Below are positions 10,115 to 18,827 of a stretch of DNA of 64,000 bases, piece by piece (within the stretch, counting starts at the first letter, position 1; the number at the start of each line of letters is the position of its first letter). Source of the DNA: Acetivibrio mesophilus. GTDB taxonomy: Bacteria; Bacillota; Clostridia; Acetivibrionales; Acetivibrionaceae. The translations under genes were made by a program, and so were the position numbers. Below the pieces are notes generated by a model that had not been told where the DNA came from, ran no database searches, and worked only from the letters and a program-made list of their open reading frames with translations. The DNA lies in NCBI RefSeq assembly GCF_004102745.1, contig NZ_RLII01000008.1:62001-126000 (forward strand), read 5' to 3'.

Positions 10115-10861
10115 ATGAATATGGACGAATTATATGAAAAAGAAACTCTTGATTTGATAGCAGATGCTAAAGCAGGAAATAAAAATGCCCAGTCCGTATT
10201 GGTAGAAAAAAATGTCGGTCTTGTATGGAGTATTGTACGAAGATTTCAAAACAGAGGGTACGAAACCGAAGATATTTTCCAGATCGGGTGCATAGGACTT
10301 ATTAAGGCCATAAACAAGTTTGATTGCTCCTTTGACGTCAAATTTTCTACCTATGCGGTTCCGATGATAATTGGAGAAATAAAACGCTTTATTCGGGATG
10401 ATGGAATTATAAAGGTAAGTCGTTCCCTTAAGGAGCTATCAAATAAGATCAGAGTCACCAAGGAAATTATGTCCAAGGAATTGGGCCGGGAGCCTTCCGT
10501 TAGTGAAATTTCGGATCAGCTCGGCATTCCTGTCGAAGAACTGGTCATGGCTATGGAGGCGAACTGTACTCCTGAATCGTTGTACAGTACGGTGGGGGAA
10601 GGAGAGAGTTCTTCCACGCTTCTTATTGATAAAATCGCAAACGAAAGCAATAACCATGAGGTAGACATTGTTGACAGGATAGACTTAAGAAAGGTATTGG
10701 ATACCTTAAAGCCAAGAGAGAAGCAGATTATTGTTTTGAGGTATTTTAAAGAAAAGACACAGGTTCAGATTGCAAAAATGCTTGGAATATCGCAAGTACA
10801 GGTCTCAAGAATTGAAAAGAAAATATTGGAGGAAATCCGGAAGAAAATAAAATTCAATTAA
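10115..10861 (+). CDS. sigF: RNA polymerase sporulation sigma factor SigF
   Basis: Forespore-specific sigma factor, ~248 residues. Region 2 has LVWSIVRRFQNRGYETEDIFQIGCIGL and KFDCSFDVKFSTYAVPMIIGEIKRF-type core-binding and -10 recognition helices. Region 3 has LGREPSVSEISDQLG, and region 4 has LKPREKQIIVLRYF and the HTH TQVQIAKMLGISQVQVSRIEK. Several ATGs are possible (10109, 10115, 10121). 10115 has GAGAGGA at normal spacing. It is the third gene of the spoIIA operon and is followed by a terminator and the forespore-expressed spoVA genes. Confidence 0.95.
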   Translation: MNMDELYEKETLDLIADAKAGNKNAQSVLVEKNVGLVWSIVRRFQNRGYETEDIFQIGCIGLIKAINKFDCSFDVKFSTYAVPMIIGEIKRFIRDDGIIKVSRSLKELSNKIRVTKEIMSKELGREPSVSEISDQLGIPVEELVMAMEANCTPESLYSTVGEGESSSTLLIDKIANESNNHEVDIVDRIDLRKVLDTLKPREKQIIVLRYFKEKTQVQIAKMLGISQVQVSRIEKKILEEIRKKIKFN

Positions 10862-10896
10862 ATTAGAATATATAATTTTTTTGTAGCTATATAAAG

Positions 10897-10923
10897 CAAT
10901 ATGTTCCTGCATATTGTTTTTTT
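10897..10923 (+). terminator. Terminator after sigF
   Basis: The CAATATG/CATATTG stem with a six-base loop is followed directly by seven T residues. Confidence 0.75.
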
Positions 10924-11016
10924 ATTTCCTAATAATAATAATAATTTGTATACAAAATCTTAATAATCCTATTTCAGTATATAAAAACTTATAGTATAAG
11001 GGGATTGTGTTGGAAT

Positions 11017-11202
11017 ATGACTGAAGCACTAAGAAGGTATAAAATGATTTTAATAATTCTAGTTTTGACATTGCTGATTGCATTTTTGACGTTTGCTATT
11101 ATTATGCAGAAGCCTGACAAAGTTCCTTCTAAAGGAATTTTCGTTTTTGAAGATGCTAATAGGGCAAGCCCGGTAAAAGTAATGTCAGAACAAAGAGTCT
11201 AA
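11017..11202 (+). CDS. Small single-pass membrane protein at the head of the spoVA operon
   Basis: About 61 residues from ATG 11017 (65 if TTG 11005 is used, but AAGGGG is then too close). The N-terminus has a short basic stretch (RRYK) and then a strongly hydrophobic helix (~10-32, MILIILVLTLLIAFLTFAII). The polar C-terminal tail contains KPDKVPSKGIFVFEDA. No family is recognised. It sits 19 bases before spoVAC behind the sigF terminator, so it is probably forespore-expressed with spoVA and may act at the inner spore membrane. That role is inference from position. Confidence 0.65.
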   Translation: MTEALRRYKMILIILVLTLLIAFLTFAIIMQKPDKVPSKGIFVFEDANRASPVKVMSEQRV

Positions 11203-11221
11203 CAAAAGTTGGAGGTTTCAG

Positions 11222-11665
11222 ATGCAGAAAACAATGACCAATAAAGAGTACCAGTCCTATGTGGAGAAGAAGACACCTAATTCGAAAACAGGGAGAAATG
11301 TACTTAGAGCTTTTCTAGTGGGAGGCTTGATTTGCGTAGTCGGTCAGTTTATAACCAATATTTTGAAGATGATGGGCTATGGACAGGAACAGGTTTCCTC
11401 GGTAGTAACGCTGATAATGATTTTTCTGGGTGCGCTTTTAACGGGTCTTAACATCTATGATGATTTGGGAAGATTCGCAGGTGCTGGTTCTATTGTGCCA
11501 ATAACAGGATTTGCAAATTCAATAGTTTCCCCTGCGATGGAGTTTAAAAGCGAGGGATATGTTTTGGGTGTTGGAGCAAGGATGTTTGTTATTGCTGGCC
11601 CGGTACTGGTATATGGCATTTCAACATCAATAGTTGCAGGAATTATTTACTTTCTTTTAAGATAA
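11222..11665 (+). CDS. spoVAC: Stage V sporulation protein AC
   Basis: Integral membrane subunit of the SpoVA channel that takes dipicolinic acid into the forespore and releases it in germination. In Bacillus SpoVAC acts as a mechanosensitive channel. The 147 residues have four hydrophobic segments, with GGLICVVGQFI and FAGAGSIVPITGFANSIVSPAMEFKSEGYVLG-type SpoVAC/AE motifs. The ATG is behind GGAGG. It is followed by spoVAD and spoVAE in the standard clostridial order. Confidence 0.95.
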   Translation: MQKTMTNKEYQSYVEKKTPNSKTGRNVLRAFLVGGLICVVGQFITNILKMMGYGQEQVSSVVTLIMIFLGALLTGLNIYDDLGRFAGAGSIVPITGFANSIVSPAMEFKSEGYVLGVGARMFVIAGPVLVYGISTSIVAGIIYFLLR

Positions 11666-11712
11666 GGTAGCAATTAGCTAGGAACTGCTTCAAAACCGGA
11701 GAGGAGTGAATT

Positions 11713-12735
11713 ATGGCATCTAAAAGATTGGGAAAACAAACTGTAATGCTTCAAAATCCACCAAGCATTATTTCAACAGCTTCGATTGTGGGACCAAAAG
11801 AGGGAAAGGGACCTTTGAGGCTCTTTTTTGACAATATTATTGATGATGAGATGTGGGGAGAAAAAAGTTGGGAAAAGGCTGAAAGCAAGCTGATTAGAGA
11901 AACATTCTCAAAGGTTTTGCAAAAGGCTGATAAGACAAGTCAAGAAATAAATTATGTAATTTCAGGAGACCTGCTTAATCAATGTATTGCTGCGAACTTC
12001 GGGCTGAGAGAGTCGGATGTGCCGTTTTTAGGGGTTTATGGTGCTTGTTCCACTATGGCGGAGTCGATGAGTATTGGAGCTATGCTGGTTGATGGCGGGT
12101 TTGCCGATGATGTTGTATGTATAACATCCAGCCATTTCTGCTCTGCAGAAAAACAGTTCCGATTTCCTCTGGAGTTGGGAACGCAGAGGCCTCCTGCTGC
12201 ACAATGGACAGTAACCGGATCTGGAGGTGCGTTGATTTCGAGTAAGGGAGCAGGTCCATATATTACGCATATTACTACCGGCAAAATCGTTGATATGGGA
12301 ATTAAGGATGCAAACAATATGGGAGCTGCTATGGCACCTGCGGCAGTTGATACAATAGTTACACATTTTAAAGATACAGGTTTTGCTCCTGAAAGCTATG
12401 ACCTTATAGTGACAGGGGATCTTGGTGCTATAGGAAAAGAAATATGTATTGAGTTGGTGAGAGAGCAGGGCTTCAATATTGCCAATATATACAATGATTG
12501 CGGTGTCATGATATACGATCGTGAAAAACAAGACACCCACGCAGGGGGCAGTGGATGTGGCTGTGCAGCAACTGTATTTGCGGGATTTATTTATAAAAAA
12601 CTCATGGATGGAAGCTTGAAAAATGTTTTATTTATTGCCACAGGAGCTCTGCTAAGCCCTGTAAGCACACAACAGGGTGAATCAATACCTTCCGTAGCTC
12701 ATGCAGTTAGCATTACAACATCCCTGCAGCAATAG
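11713..12735 (+). CDS. spoVAD: Stage V sporulation protein AD
   Basis: SpoVAD binds dipicolinic acid directly and has a thiolase / KAS III-like fold. The 340 residues include SKRLGKQTVMLQNPPSIISTASIVGPKEG at the N-terminus, the thiolase-like nucleophile region GVYGACSTMAESM and the glycine-rich C-terminal part HAGGSGCGCAA. The ATG is preceded by GGAGAGGAG. Its fold resemblance to KAS III is an ancient family feature and does not link it to the fatty-acid-like cluster at 17-31 kb. Confidence 0.95.
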   Translation: MASKRLGKQTVMLQNPPSIISTASIVGPKEGKGPLRLFFDNIIDDEMWGEKSWEKAESKLIRETFSKVLQKADKTSQEINYVISGDLLNQCIAANFGLRESDVPFLGVYGACSTMAESMSIGAMLVDGGFADDVVCITSSHFCSAEKQFRFPLELGTQRPPAAQWTVTGSGGALISSKGAGPYITHITTGKIVDMGIKDANNMGAAMAPAAVDTIVTHFKDTGFAPESYDLIVTGDLGAIGKEICIELVREQGFNIANIYNDCGVMIYDREKQDTHAGGSGCGCAATVFAGFIYKKLMDGSLKNVLFIATGALLSPVSTQQGESIPSVAHAVSITTSLQQ

Positions 12736-12776
12736 GGATGTATAGATGTGATATTACTCAATTTTGAGGTGATTAC

Positions 12777-13148
12777 ATGGATAATACTATAATGACATAT
12801 GTAAGTGCGTTTATTGTCGGAGGAGTGATTTGTGCTGTGGGGCAGGTACTAATTGACAAAACGAAGCTTACATCAGCGAGAATACTAGTGCTGTTTGTAT
12901 CCGCAGGAGCAATACTAACAGCTCTCGGAGTGTATCAGAAATTAGTGGATATCGGAGGTGCAGGAGCAACCATACCGCTTACCGGATTCGGTTACAACCT
13001 TGTAACCGGGACGTTCAAGGAAGTTGACAAATTGGGTGTTCTTGGCGCATTTACAGGAGGAGTAAAGGCCGCAGCCGCAGGAATTGCTGCAGCTATATTC
13101 TTTGGCTATCTTATGTCTGTTGCGTTTACACCAAAAGCAAAAAGATAA
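12777..13148 (+). CDS. spoVAE: Stage V sporulation protein AE (SpoVAEb type)
   Basis: Small membrane subunit of the SpoVA dipicolinate channel, 123 residues, paralogous to SpoVAC (shared GGVICAVGQVLID and GGAGATIPLTGFGYNLVTG motifs). Three to four hydrophobic segments are visible. It starts at ATG behind GAGGTGAT, 41 bases after spoVAD. Confidence 0.94.
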   Translation: MDNTIMTYVSAFIVGGVICAVGQVLIDKTKLTSARILVLFVSAGAILTALGVYQKLVDIGGAGATIPLTGFGYNLVTGTFKEVDKLGVLGAFTGGVKAAAAGIAAAIFFGYLMSVAFTPKAKR

Positions 13149-13224
13149 CTTACTTTATGTAATAGAATAACAGAATGTATTTAGAAACTATTGGTTAAAC
13201 TATTTGGAATGTGGGTATAATATA

Positions 13225-13788
13225 ATGTATAAAAGAAAAGTTATTCTTGTTACTGATGGAGATATTGCAGCTAAAGGGGCGGTGGAAACTGCTGCATCAA
13301 ATATCGGAGGAAGGTGTATCTCCTTTTCTGCCGGAAATCCCACTATTCTGACCGGCTATGAGATTGTTGAGCTTATAAAAGCGGCAAAAAATGACCCGGT
13401 GGTTGTGATGGTTGATGACAGGGGACGCAAAGGCAGGGGAGCCGGAGAATCTGCGATGGAGTCGATTTTGAACAATGAGAATATCGAAGTAATCGGTGTT
13501 GTTGCAGTATCCTCCGACGGTAAGGATTGCAATGGGATAAAGCTGTCATGCTCTATTACAAGGGAAGGAAAAGTAATTGAGGGTTCAGTGGATAAAAATG
13601 GAGTTGAGACTCGCAGTGGTAAGATTTGTGGAGATACTCTCAGTATTTTGCGAGGGCGTAAAGACCTGGTTATTGTCGGAATGGGAGATCCGGGGAAAAT
13701 GGACTTTTATGATGCGGTTGAAAAGGGTGCCCCTATAACGACAAAGGCATTGGAAGAGGTGTTAAAGAGAAGTACTGTAGGGAATTAG
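13225..13788 (+). CDS. SpoVAE-family soluble protein (SpoVAEa type)
   Basis: About 187 soluble residues of the family called SpoVAEa in Bacillus (YKRKVILVTDGD start, then GRCISFSAGNPTILTGYEIVELI and VVMVDDRGRKGRGAGESAME). It is not needed for DPA uptake in Bacillus and its molecular role is unknown. ATG 13225 (MYKRK) is preferred over TTG 13204 because the bases in between are non-conserved. They contain a TATAAT and may be promoter sequence. It lies 76 bases after spoVAE, so it may be separately promoted. Confidence 0.8.
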   Translation: MYKRKVILVTDGDIAAKGAVETAASNIGGRCISFSAGNPTILTGYEIVELIKAAKNDPVVVMVDDRGRKGRGAGESAMESILNNENIEVIGVVAVSSDGKDCNGIKLSCSITREGKVIEGSVDKNGVETRSGKICGDTLSILRGRKDLVIVGMGDPGKMDFYDAVEKGAPITTKALEEVLKRSTVGN

Positions 13789-14137
13789 GAGCTTGCAGTA
13801 GGTTTTTTTTCCTATTCTATCCACTAAAAATGCCTTCAAAAACAAAATAAAAAAGCAGGAATATTGGGGAACTTTATAGAATAATAAAAAATATAAACCT
13901 ATTTCCAACTTTTTATGTTACCTTACATTCCTTTGCCGTCGATATAAAATGAGAGGGCAAGATATATTTGCATTTTGAGTTCTAATAAGTATCTTGCATA
14001 ATAATTCGCTGCGTTATCAATATGTTTTTATATAGTACCAAGGTTAATTAACTAAATAGGTGTCCTTTTAGATTGTGCAAAATAAAAAATGCTGCTTGGA
14101 TTTACTATACAGTTTACAAAAAAGGTGGTATTGTTTT
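13789..14137 (+). other. 349-base intergenic region
   Basis: AT-rich, with no convincing coding frame. It holds a weak terminator-like stem (TACTG/CAGTA) ahead of an eight-T run at 13803-13810. An 8-bp inverted repeat, GCAAGATA (13957-13964) / TATCTTGC (13990-13997), has unknown meaning. Nothing else was seen. Confidence 0.5.
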
Positions 14138-14602
14138 ATGAATGTTGAATACATTAATCCCTTCATAGAAGCAAGTCAAACAGTATTAAAGCAAATTGCC
14201 GGAATAGATGCGAAGTTGGGCAGTGTTTCTTTAAAAAACTCTCCCTATACAAGCGATAATATAGTAATCTTGGTTGGTCTTACAGGAAAGATTAGAGGCC
14301 AGGCAATTTTCGCGATGAGTAAAGCTGTTGCTTTGACTATTGCTTCCGGAATGATGGGAGGGATGGAATTGACGGAGTTGGACGAAATATCAAAAAGCGC
14401 TCTGTCGGAGCTTACCAACATGATTCTTGGGAATACTGCGACCATTCTTTATAATAAAGGAGTTGGTGTTGAAATAACTCCACCGTCTTTTCTAATGGGA
14501 GACAACATGCAGATATCACCTTCGAAAATGAAGACTATATGTATACCTCTTCTCTTGGGAGAGGATAAAAAAATTGAGTTGGATATCTCGGTAGTTGATT
14601 AA
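14138..14602 (+). CDS. CheX/CheC-family phosphatase-like protein
   Basis: A 154-residue cytoplasmic protein of the CheC/CheX/FliY fold. In chemotaxis these dephosphorylate CheY-P. The signature [DS]xxxExxN is present as SALSELTN (~residues 88-95), so phosphatase activity is plausible. ATG 14138 is chosen because AAAGGTGG lies ten bases upstream; a longer frame to 14075 has no ribosome-binding site. There is no chemotaxis gene nearby. The next genes are trmL and a GGDEF/HD-GYP protein, so its target response regulator must be elsewhere. Confidence 0.75.
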   Translation: MNVEYINPFIEASQTVLKQIAGIDAKLGSVSLKNSPYTSDNIVILVGLTGKIRGQAIFAMSKAVALTIASGMMGGMELTELDEISKSALSELTNMILGNTATILYNKGVGVEITPPSFLMGDNMQISPSKMKTICIPLLLGEDKKIELDISVVD

Positions 14603-14618
14603 CTTTTCTATGCGAATT

Positions 14619-14672
14619 AAAAAGGAGCATAGCAGAGCTTGCAAGAAGCAAGTTCAGCCATGCTTCTTTTTC
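14619..14672 (+). terminator. Terminator after the cheX-like gene
   Basis: A long imperfect stem (AAAAAGGAGCATAGC... with ...GCCATGCTTCTTTTT, inner GCTTGC/GCAAG) ends in a T run. Confidence 0.75.
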
Positions 14673-14827
14673 TATATAACAAAAAATGAGCGTCATTTTA
14701 TTAGATTAGGTCTTAAATATTATGGGCATATATGTTAATATGATATCTGAAAATTAAATTGGCTTTTGGCTTTGGGTAAAAAGCCAGCGATAATATAACA
14801 GTGGAATCAATCAGAAGGGAGAATAAA

Positions 14828-15322
14828 ATGGCAATTAATGTTGTGCTGGTAGAGCCGGAGATACCTCAAAATACAGGAAATATTGTTAGGACTTGCGCAG
14901 CGGTAGGAGTTAATCTCCATTTAATCAAGCCCCTTGGGTTTTCAGTTGAAGACAGATACCTAAGGCGTGCAGGTCTGGATTACTGGGATAAGGTGAATAT
15001 AAAATATTACGATAATTTCAATGAATTAAGGCATAAATATAAAGAGTGCACTTTTTATTATTCTACTACCAAAGCTCAGAATTCATATGCAGATGTAAGA
15101 TATCCGGAGGATTGCTTTATTGTGTTCGGCAAGGAAACAGCAGGTTTGCCGGAAGAACTCCTTGTGGAGAACCGGGAATGGTGCATTCGAATTCCGATGA
15201 AAGACGATATCCGTTCATTGAATCTTTCGAATTCTGTTGCTGTAATTGTCTATGAAGCATTAAGGCAAAATAATTTTGCCGGACTTGCCGCTCAAGGAGA
15301 ACTGACAAAATATTGTTGGTGA
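14828..15322 (+). CDS. trmL: tRNA (cytidine(34)-2'-O)-methyltransferase
   Basis: SPOUT-class methyltransferase (YibK/CspR type) that 2'-O-methylates the wobble nucleotide of certain leucine tRNAs using SAM. The 164 residues begin MAINVVLVEPEIPQNTGNIVRTCAA. The C-terminal knot motifs are VFGKETAGLPEELL and IRIPMKDDIRSLNLSNSVAVIVYEALRQ. ATG 14828 has AAGGGAG upstream; the in-frame GTG 14801 lacks a site. Confidence 0.93.
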   Translation: MAINVVLVEPEIPQNTGNIVRTCAAVGVNLHLIKPLGFSVEDRYLRRAGLDYWDKVNIKYYDNFNELRHKYKECTFYYSTTKAQNSYADVRYPEDCFIVFGKETAGLPEELLVENREWCIRIPMKDDIRSLNLSNSVAVIVYEALRQNNFAGLAAQGELTKYCW

Positions 15323-15565
15323 TTTGGATGCTTTGGGGACATAATTACTTAATCGTGCGAGCAAAATAATGGCAAAAGTGGATTGAGATAGCTATATAAG
15401 TATTCATAAGATACTTTATTTGATTTTTTTTAGTGTTAATAGGTTCATTATTCGACGTTTATGTAGAAATATTTCAAATACTAAAGTATAATATATAGAT
15501 ATAATGACAGATATACGGCGATTATATTAGTGACTAACGACAATTTACGCGGGTGGTTGAATGTT

Positions 15566-17083
15566 ATGAGTAAGAATCTTGCATTGTTGCAAAAAAAATA
15601 TAAAGATTTGAAGGGTACATATCTGAATAATCAGTTCAGAGAGGTTGAGTTGCTCTTATATATCTTAATCTCAGTAATACTTGGTATTATACAGTGCATG
15701 CAGATAGACTACAATGCCACACATAACATTCGAGGTTATCTCAGTCATGTGCAATCATCAATTGTAATTCTAATGGCATTTCGATTTGGTTATTTGGGGT
15801 TATCAATAGCACTGGTGCTGATTTTGGCTGAAACAGTATTTATAGTTGTAGAGTATTTTATGAGCTTCAACAATTACCTGTTGCTTGGATTGACATTAAA
15901 ATTGTTCACAATACTTGTAACTAGTTTTATTGCAGTACTTACAGCCAGACAGGAGGTTCAGAAAAAAAAGCTTGAGCAGTTGGCAATTACAGATGAATTA
16001 ACCGGAGCGTATAATCAGAGGTTTTTTCATATGATTCTCGAAAGTGAGATCGATAAGGCACAAAAGAGCAAAAGCTCTGTCAGCCTAATAATGATAGATA
16101 TTGATAATTTTAAAATGTACAATGACATTTATGGGCATGACTGCGGTGACAGCATATTAAAGTCAACTGCATCAATTCTTTCGGAAATACTAGATGAAGG
16201 ATGCTATTTGTGCCGATATGGAGGAGACGAATTTGCGATTGTTTTTGCAAATGCCCAGATAGATAATCTGCAGCAAATGGCAAACGAACTTCGCAAGGAG
16301 TTTGAAAGATTAAAACAGACGTATTTTAGACATGATCTTTGTGAAAAGGTTACATTGTCCATTGGATTGTCGGAATATCCTAATATGTCACGAAATAAGA
16401 ATGAACTCATTTACCAAGCAGATACGGCCTTGTATCATGCAAAGAATTTGGGAAAGGACAAGGTGCATCTCTACCAGGATGCACTAATGCAAATACGCAA
16501 GAACATCAGTTCCGACCATCAGCAACTTATCGGTATATTCAAGGGCTTGTTAAGTACAATATCGGCAAAGGATAAATATACCCATGGCCACTGCGAAAGG
16601 GTATCTGCTTATGCTGTATTGATTGCGGAAGCAATGGAGCTAAGCCTCAAAGAAATCAGTATAATTCAGTATGCTGGTCTATTGCATGACATCGGAAAAG
16701 TAGAAATGCCTAAGCACATATTGAACAAAAAAGAAGAATTGAATGATGAAGAAATGAGTTATTTAAGGCAGCACCCTGTTTATAGTGAAAATATACTTGA
16801 ACCTTTAGGCGACATGGATAAATTGACAGATTATGTGAGACACCATCATGAAAAATTTGACGGCACGGGATATCCGGATGGACTTAAAGGTGAGGAAATA
16901 AGCCTTGGTGCTAGAATATTGTGTGTGGCTGATTCTTTTGATGCAATGGTATCTGACCGTCCATACAGCAAAAGTATGACAATGGAGCATGCCTTTAGCG
17001 AGCTTGAAAAGAATGCCGGGACTCAATTTGATCCGGAAATTGTAAAGGTTTTTATAAAAGCAATGAAATCTTATGCTGCGTAA
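15566..17083 (+). CDS. Membrane GGDEF / HD-GYP hybrid c-di-GMP enzyme (copy 1)
   Basis: About 505 residues. An N-terminal membrane region has several hydrophobic segments (~residues 30-130). A GGDEF domain with intact CRYGGDEFAIVF follows, then an HD-GYP domain with HDIGK and HHEKFDGTGYPDG, both intact. Such hybrids can make (GGDEF) or break (HD-GYP) cyclic di-GMP. The inhibitory RxxD site five residues before GGDEF is absent (DEGC), unlike the paralogue at 37015-38637. ATG 15566 has GGGTGG nine bases upstream; GTG 15530 is the alternative. It is the last gene before the biosynthetic cluster, but a link is not shown. Confidence 0.9.
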   Translation: MSKNLALLQKKYKDLKGTYLNNQFREVELLLYILISVILGIIQCMQIDYNATHNIRGYLSHVQSSIVILMAFRFGYLGLSIALVLILAETVFIVVEYFMSFNNYLLLGLTLKLFTILVTSFIAVLTARQEVQKKKLEQLAITDELTGAYNQRFFHMILESEIDKAQKSKSSVSLIMIDIDNFKMYNDIYGHDCGDSILKSTASILSEILDEGCYLCRYGGDEFAIVFANAQIDNLQQMANELRKEFERLKQTYFRHDLCEKVTLSIGLSEYPNMSRNKNELIYQADTALYHAKNLGKDKVHLYQDALMQIRKNISSDHQQLIGIFKGLLSTISAKDKYTHGHCERVSAYAVLIAEAMELSLKEISIIQYAGLLHDIGKVEMPKHILNKKEELNDEEMSYLRQHPVYSENILEPLGDMDKLTDYVRHHHEKFDGTGYPDGLKGEEISLGARILCVADSFDAMVSDRPYSKSMTMEHAFSELEKNAGTQFDPEIVKVFIKAMKSYAA

Positions 17084-17164
17084 GATGTGGCCTACAACAG
17101 AAAATATTAGTTCCCTGTTTATCTTGTCGATTTTTGGGTTTTTGCAGATAATGCAGACAAAATA

Positions 17165-17194
17165 TTGAAAAATATGTTGATTTAATGGTAAACT
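17165..17194 (+). promoter_or_regulatory. Possible sigma-A-like promoter before the acyl cluster
   Basis: TTGAAA (17165-17170), an 18-base spacer and TAAACT (17189-17194) lie ~140 bases before the first KAS III-like gene, in a 253-base gap. Pattern match only. Confidence 0.35.
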
Positions 17195-17336
17195 AATTGT
17201 AAGATTGATTCAAAGTAATTGCTTCATGATAACCTATATACTTTGAAATAAAGATTTTATACTGGTTTTAGATAGAAACATATATAGATTTCACATAAAG
17301 AGAAATATAATATTTGCAAAAGTTATGAGGGGTATT

Positions 17337-18374
17337 ATGACTGAATTATTTTATTTTCCAAAGAGAAAGAAGAAAACAATTCGAAGATTTTGCAAGATAT
17401 TATCCACTGACTCTTTTGTTCCTGAGAGAGTAATTGAAAACGAAGAAATAATTAATAACTATCACCCATTTTTTAAAAATGAAGTAATTATTAAAACCAT
17501 TGGCGTTGAGAGAAGGCACATTGCAGAAAAAGACGAGGATGATAGCGATATTCTCTTGAAATCTGCTAAAGGGTGCCTTGATAATTATGGAATACTTCCG
17601 GACAACCTTTCAAGAATTCTTGTCAATAAGTTTATGGGCGATAATCTTTTGCCTATGACTGCAAGTAGACTCCAGGGTAAGCTTGGTTGCAAGACAGCTG
17701 TGCATGCCTTTGATATAGATGGAGGTACTTCGGCTTTTATTCATTCGATGGATGCAGCATCAAGATTTATCAATTCCGGTGACGAATATATTCTTATTTC
17801 ATCCGGAGGCATAAATTCGAAGTTTGTAAGCAAGACGGACCCAAGGGTCGCATTTTTGTATGGCGATGCTTCAGCTTCTATACTTTTAGGTTACTCAGAA
17901 GAAAAGCATATGTTAGCAAGTTATTTTTATTCAAACTATCAGTATTATGATATGTCTGTAATGTTGAGTCCTATAACCCTCTCGGACAAGTTCTCAGGTA
18001 CTGAATTGCTGTCAGTAATTGATGATTTCTACAAAATGGAGAACTGGAAGGCTGCTGAAAGCTTTTACAGAGAGGCAGTAAGAGAAGTATCAAGGAATAT
18101 TCTTGAAGAGAGTGGACTTGAGATGAAGGATATAGATCTCGTCTTGGTTACCGAAAATAATGCAAAAATATGGGAGTTGACTTTGGAGACTCTGGGGGTG
18201 TATGCCGAAAAAAGCATTTCTTTGATCAGAGAGTATGGCAATACCATGACAGCAATGCTTCCGCTTCTTATAGATCACGGATTTACTTCAGGAAAAATAC
18301 AGCAGGGAATGAATATTATGCTGATATCCCATGGAGAAGGATTTAGCGGCGGAGGACTTATATATAGAGTCTAA
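17337..18374 (+). CDS. KAS III (FabH)-like protein lacking the catalytic cysteine
   Basis: A 345-residue thiolase-fold protein of the FabH type, first gene of the 17-31 kb cluster. FabH joins acetyl-CoA to malonyl-ACP with a Cys-His-Asn triad. Here the active-site segment reads FDIDGGTSAF, so Thr131 replaces Cys. The His position (HQAN in FabH) reads ENNA. The Asn position is kept (GNTMTAM, ~residues 302-308). A normal condensing reaction is therefore unlikely; a structural partner, acyl binder or altered acyltransferase is possible. Its length equals that of the paralogue at 18828-19865, suggesting a heterodimer. ATG 17337 follows GAGGGG; ATG 17325 would overlap that site. Confidence 0.8.
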   Translation: MTELFYFPKRKKKTIRRFCKILSTDSFVPERVIENEEIINNYHPFFKNEVIIKTIGVERRHIAEKDEDDSDILLKSAKGCLDNYGILPDNLSRILVNKFMGDNLLPMTASRLQGKLGCKTAVHAFDIDGGTSAFIHSMDAASRFINSGDEYILISSGGINSKFVSKTDPRVAFLYGDASASILLGYSEEKHMLASYFYSNYQYYDMSVMLSPITLSDKFSGTELLSVIDDFYKMENWKAAESFYREAVREVSRNILEESGLEMKDIDLVLVTENNAKIWELTLETLGVYAEKSISLIREYGNTMTAMLPLLIDHGFTSGKIQQGMNIMLISHGEGFSGGGLIYRV

Positions 18375-18488
18375 TCTTAAATATGTTGTCATATTATACA
18401 AAAAAATCATATTAAAACAGACAGAATGTGTTTATTTTGCAGATTGCTTTTTTTTACAACTTAAACTACTTTTATAAGGGGGATTAAT

Positions 18489-18734
18489 ATGAACTACGAT
18501 GATATCTATGGCAAGGCGAAGGAATTGATAGCTGATTATCTAAAAGTGGATGAGAGTGAAATTACTCCCGAAACCAATCTTGTCGACGATCTTTGTGCCG
18601 ACTCTATTGCTTTGGTAGAGTTGGGATTCAGGTTTTCTGAGACTTTTTCAGTACCTATGATTGATTCAAAACCGGATTTGTTTATTATGGACAATATCAT
18701 AAAATTTATATTAGATAAGACCAGTGAGAAATAA
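18489..18734 (+). CDS. Free-standing acyl carrier protein of the cluster
   Basis: An 81-residue acidic helical protein with the 4'-phosphopantetheine site DDLCADSIALVEL, Ser39. It starts at ATG behind AAGGGGG. It sits between the two KAS III-like genes, 114 bases after the first and 93 before the second, and so is probably their partner. It is the only carrier domain in the cluster with a serine at the attachment site; the three carrier-like domains of the megasynthase have Thr. It is unlikely to be the housekeeping AcpP, which normally sits in a fab operon. Confidence 0.9.
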   Translation: MNYDDIYGKAKELIADYLKVDESEITPETNLVDDLCADSIALVELGFRFSETFSVPMIDSKPDLFIMDNIIKFILDKTSEK

Positions 18735-18827
18735 TTCAATGGCATTTGCAACCTTGGACAGCATTTGGGGGTGCATAAAAATACTTATTTTATTTACCTT
18801 AGCAAGGGATTGTGAATGGGGGAGACT

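Noticed and set aside
10928-10944. AATAAT tandem run before the spoVA operon
   Set aside because: Ordinary simple-sequence AT tract of an AT-rich genome; no evident function.
12028-12540. 170-residue reverse-strand frame
   Set aside because: Antisense to spoVAD and without a credible start or family.
11713-12735. spoVAD as part of the acyl cluster because of its thiolase-like fold
   Set aside because: It sits in a complete spoVA operon and has SpoVAD-specific motifs; the fold likeness is family-level.
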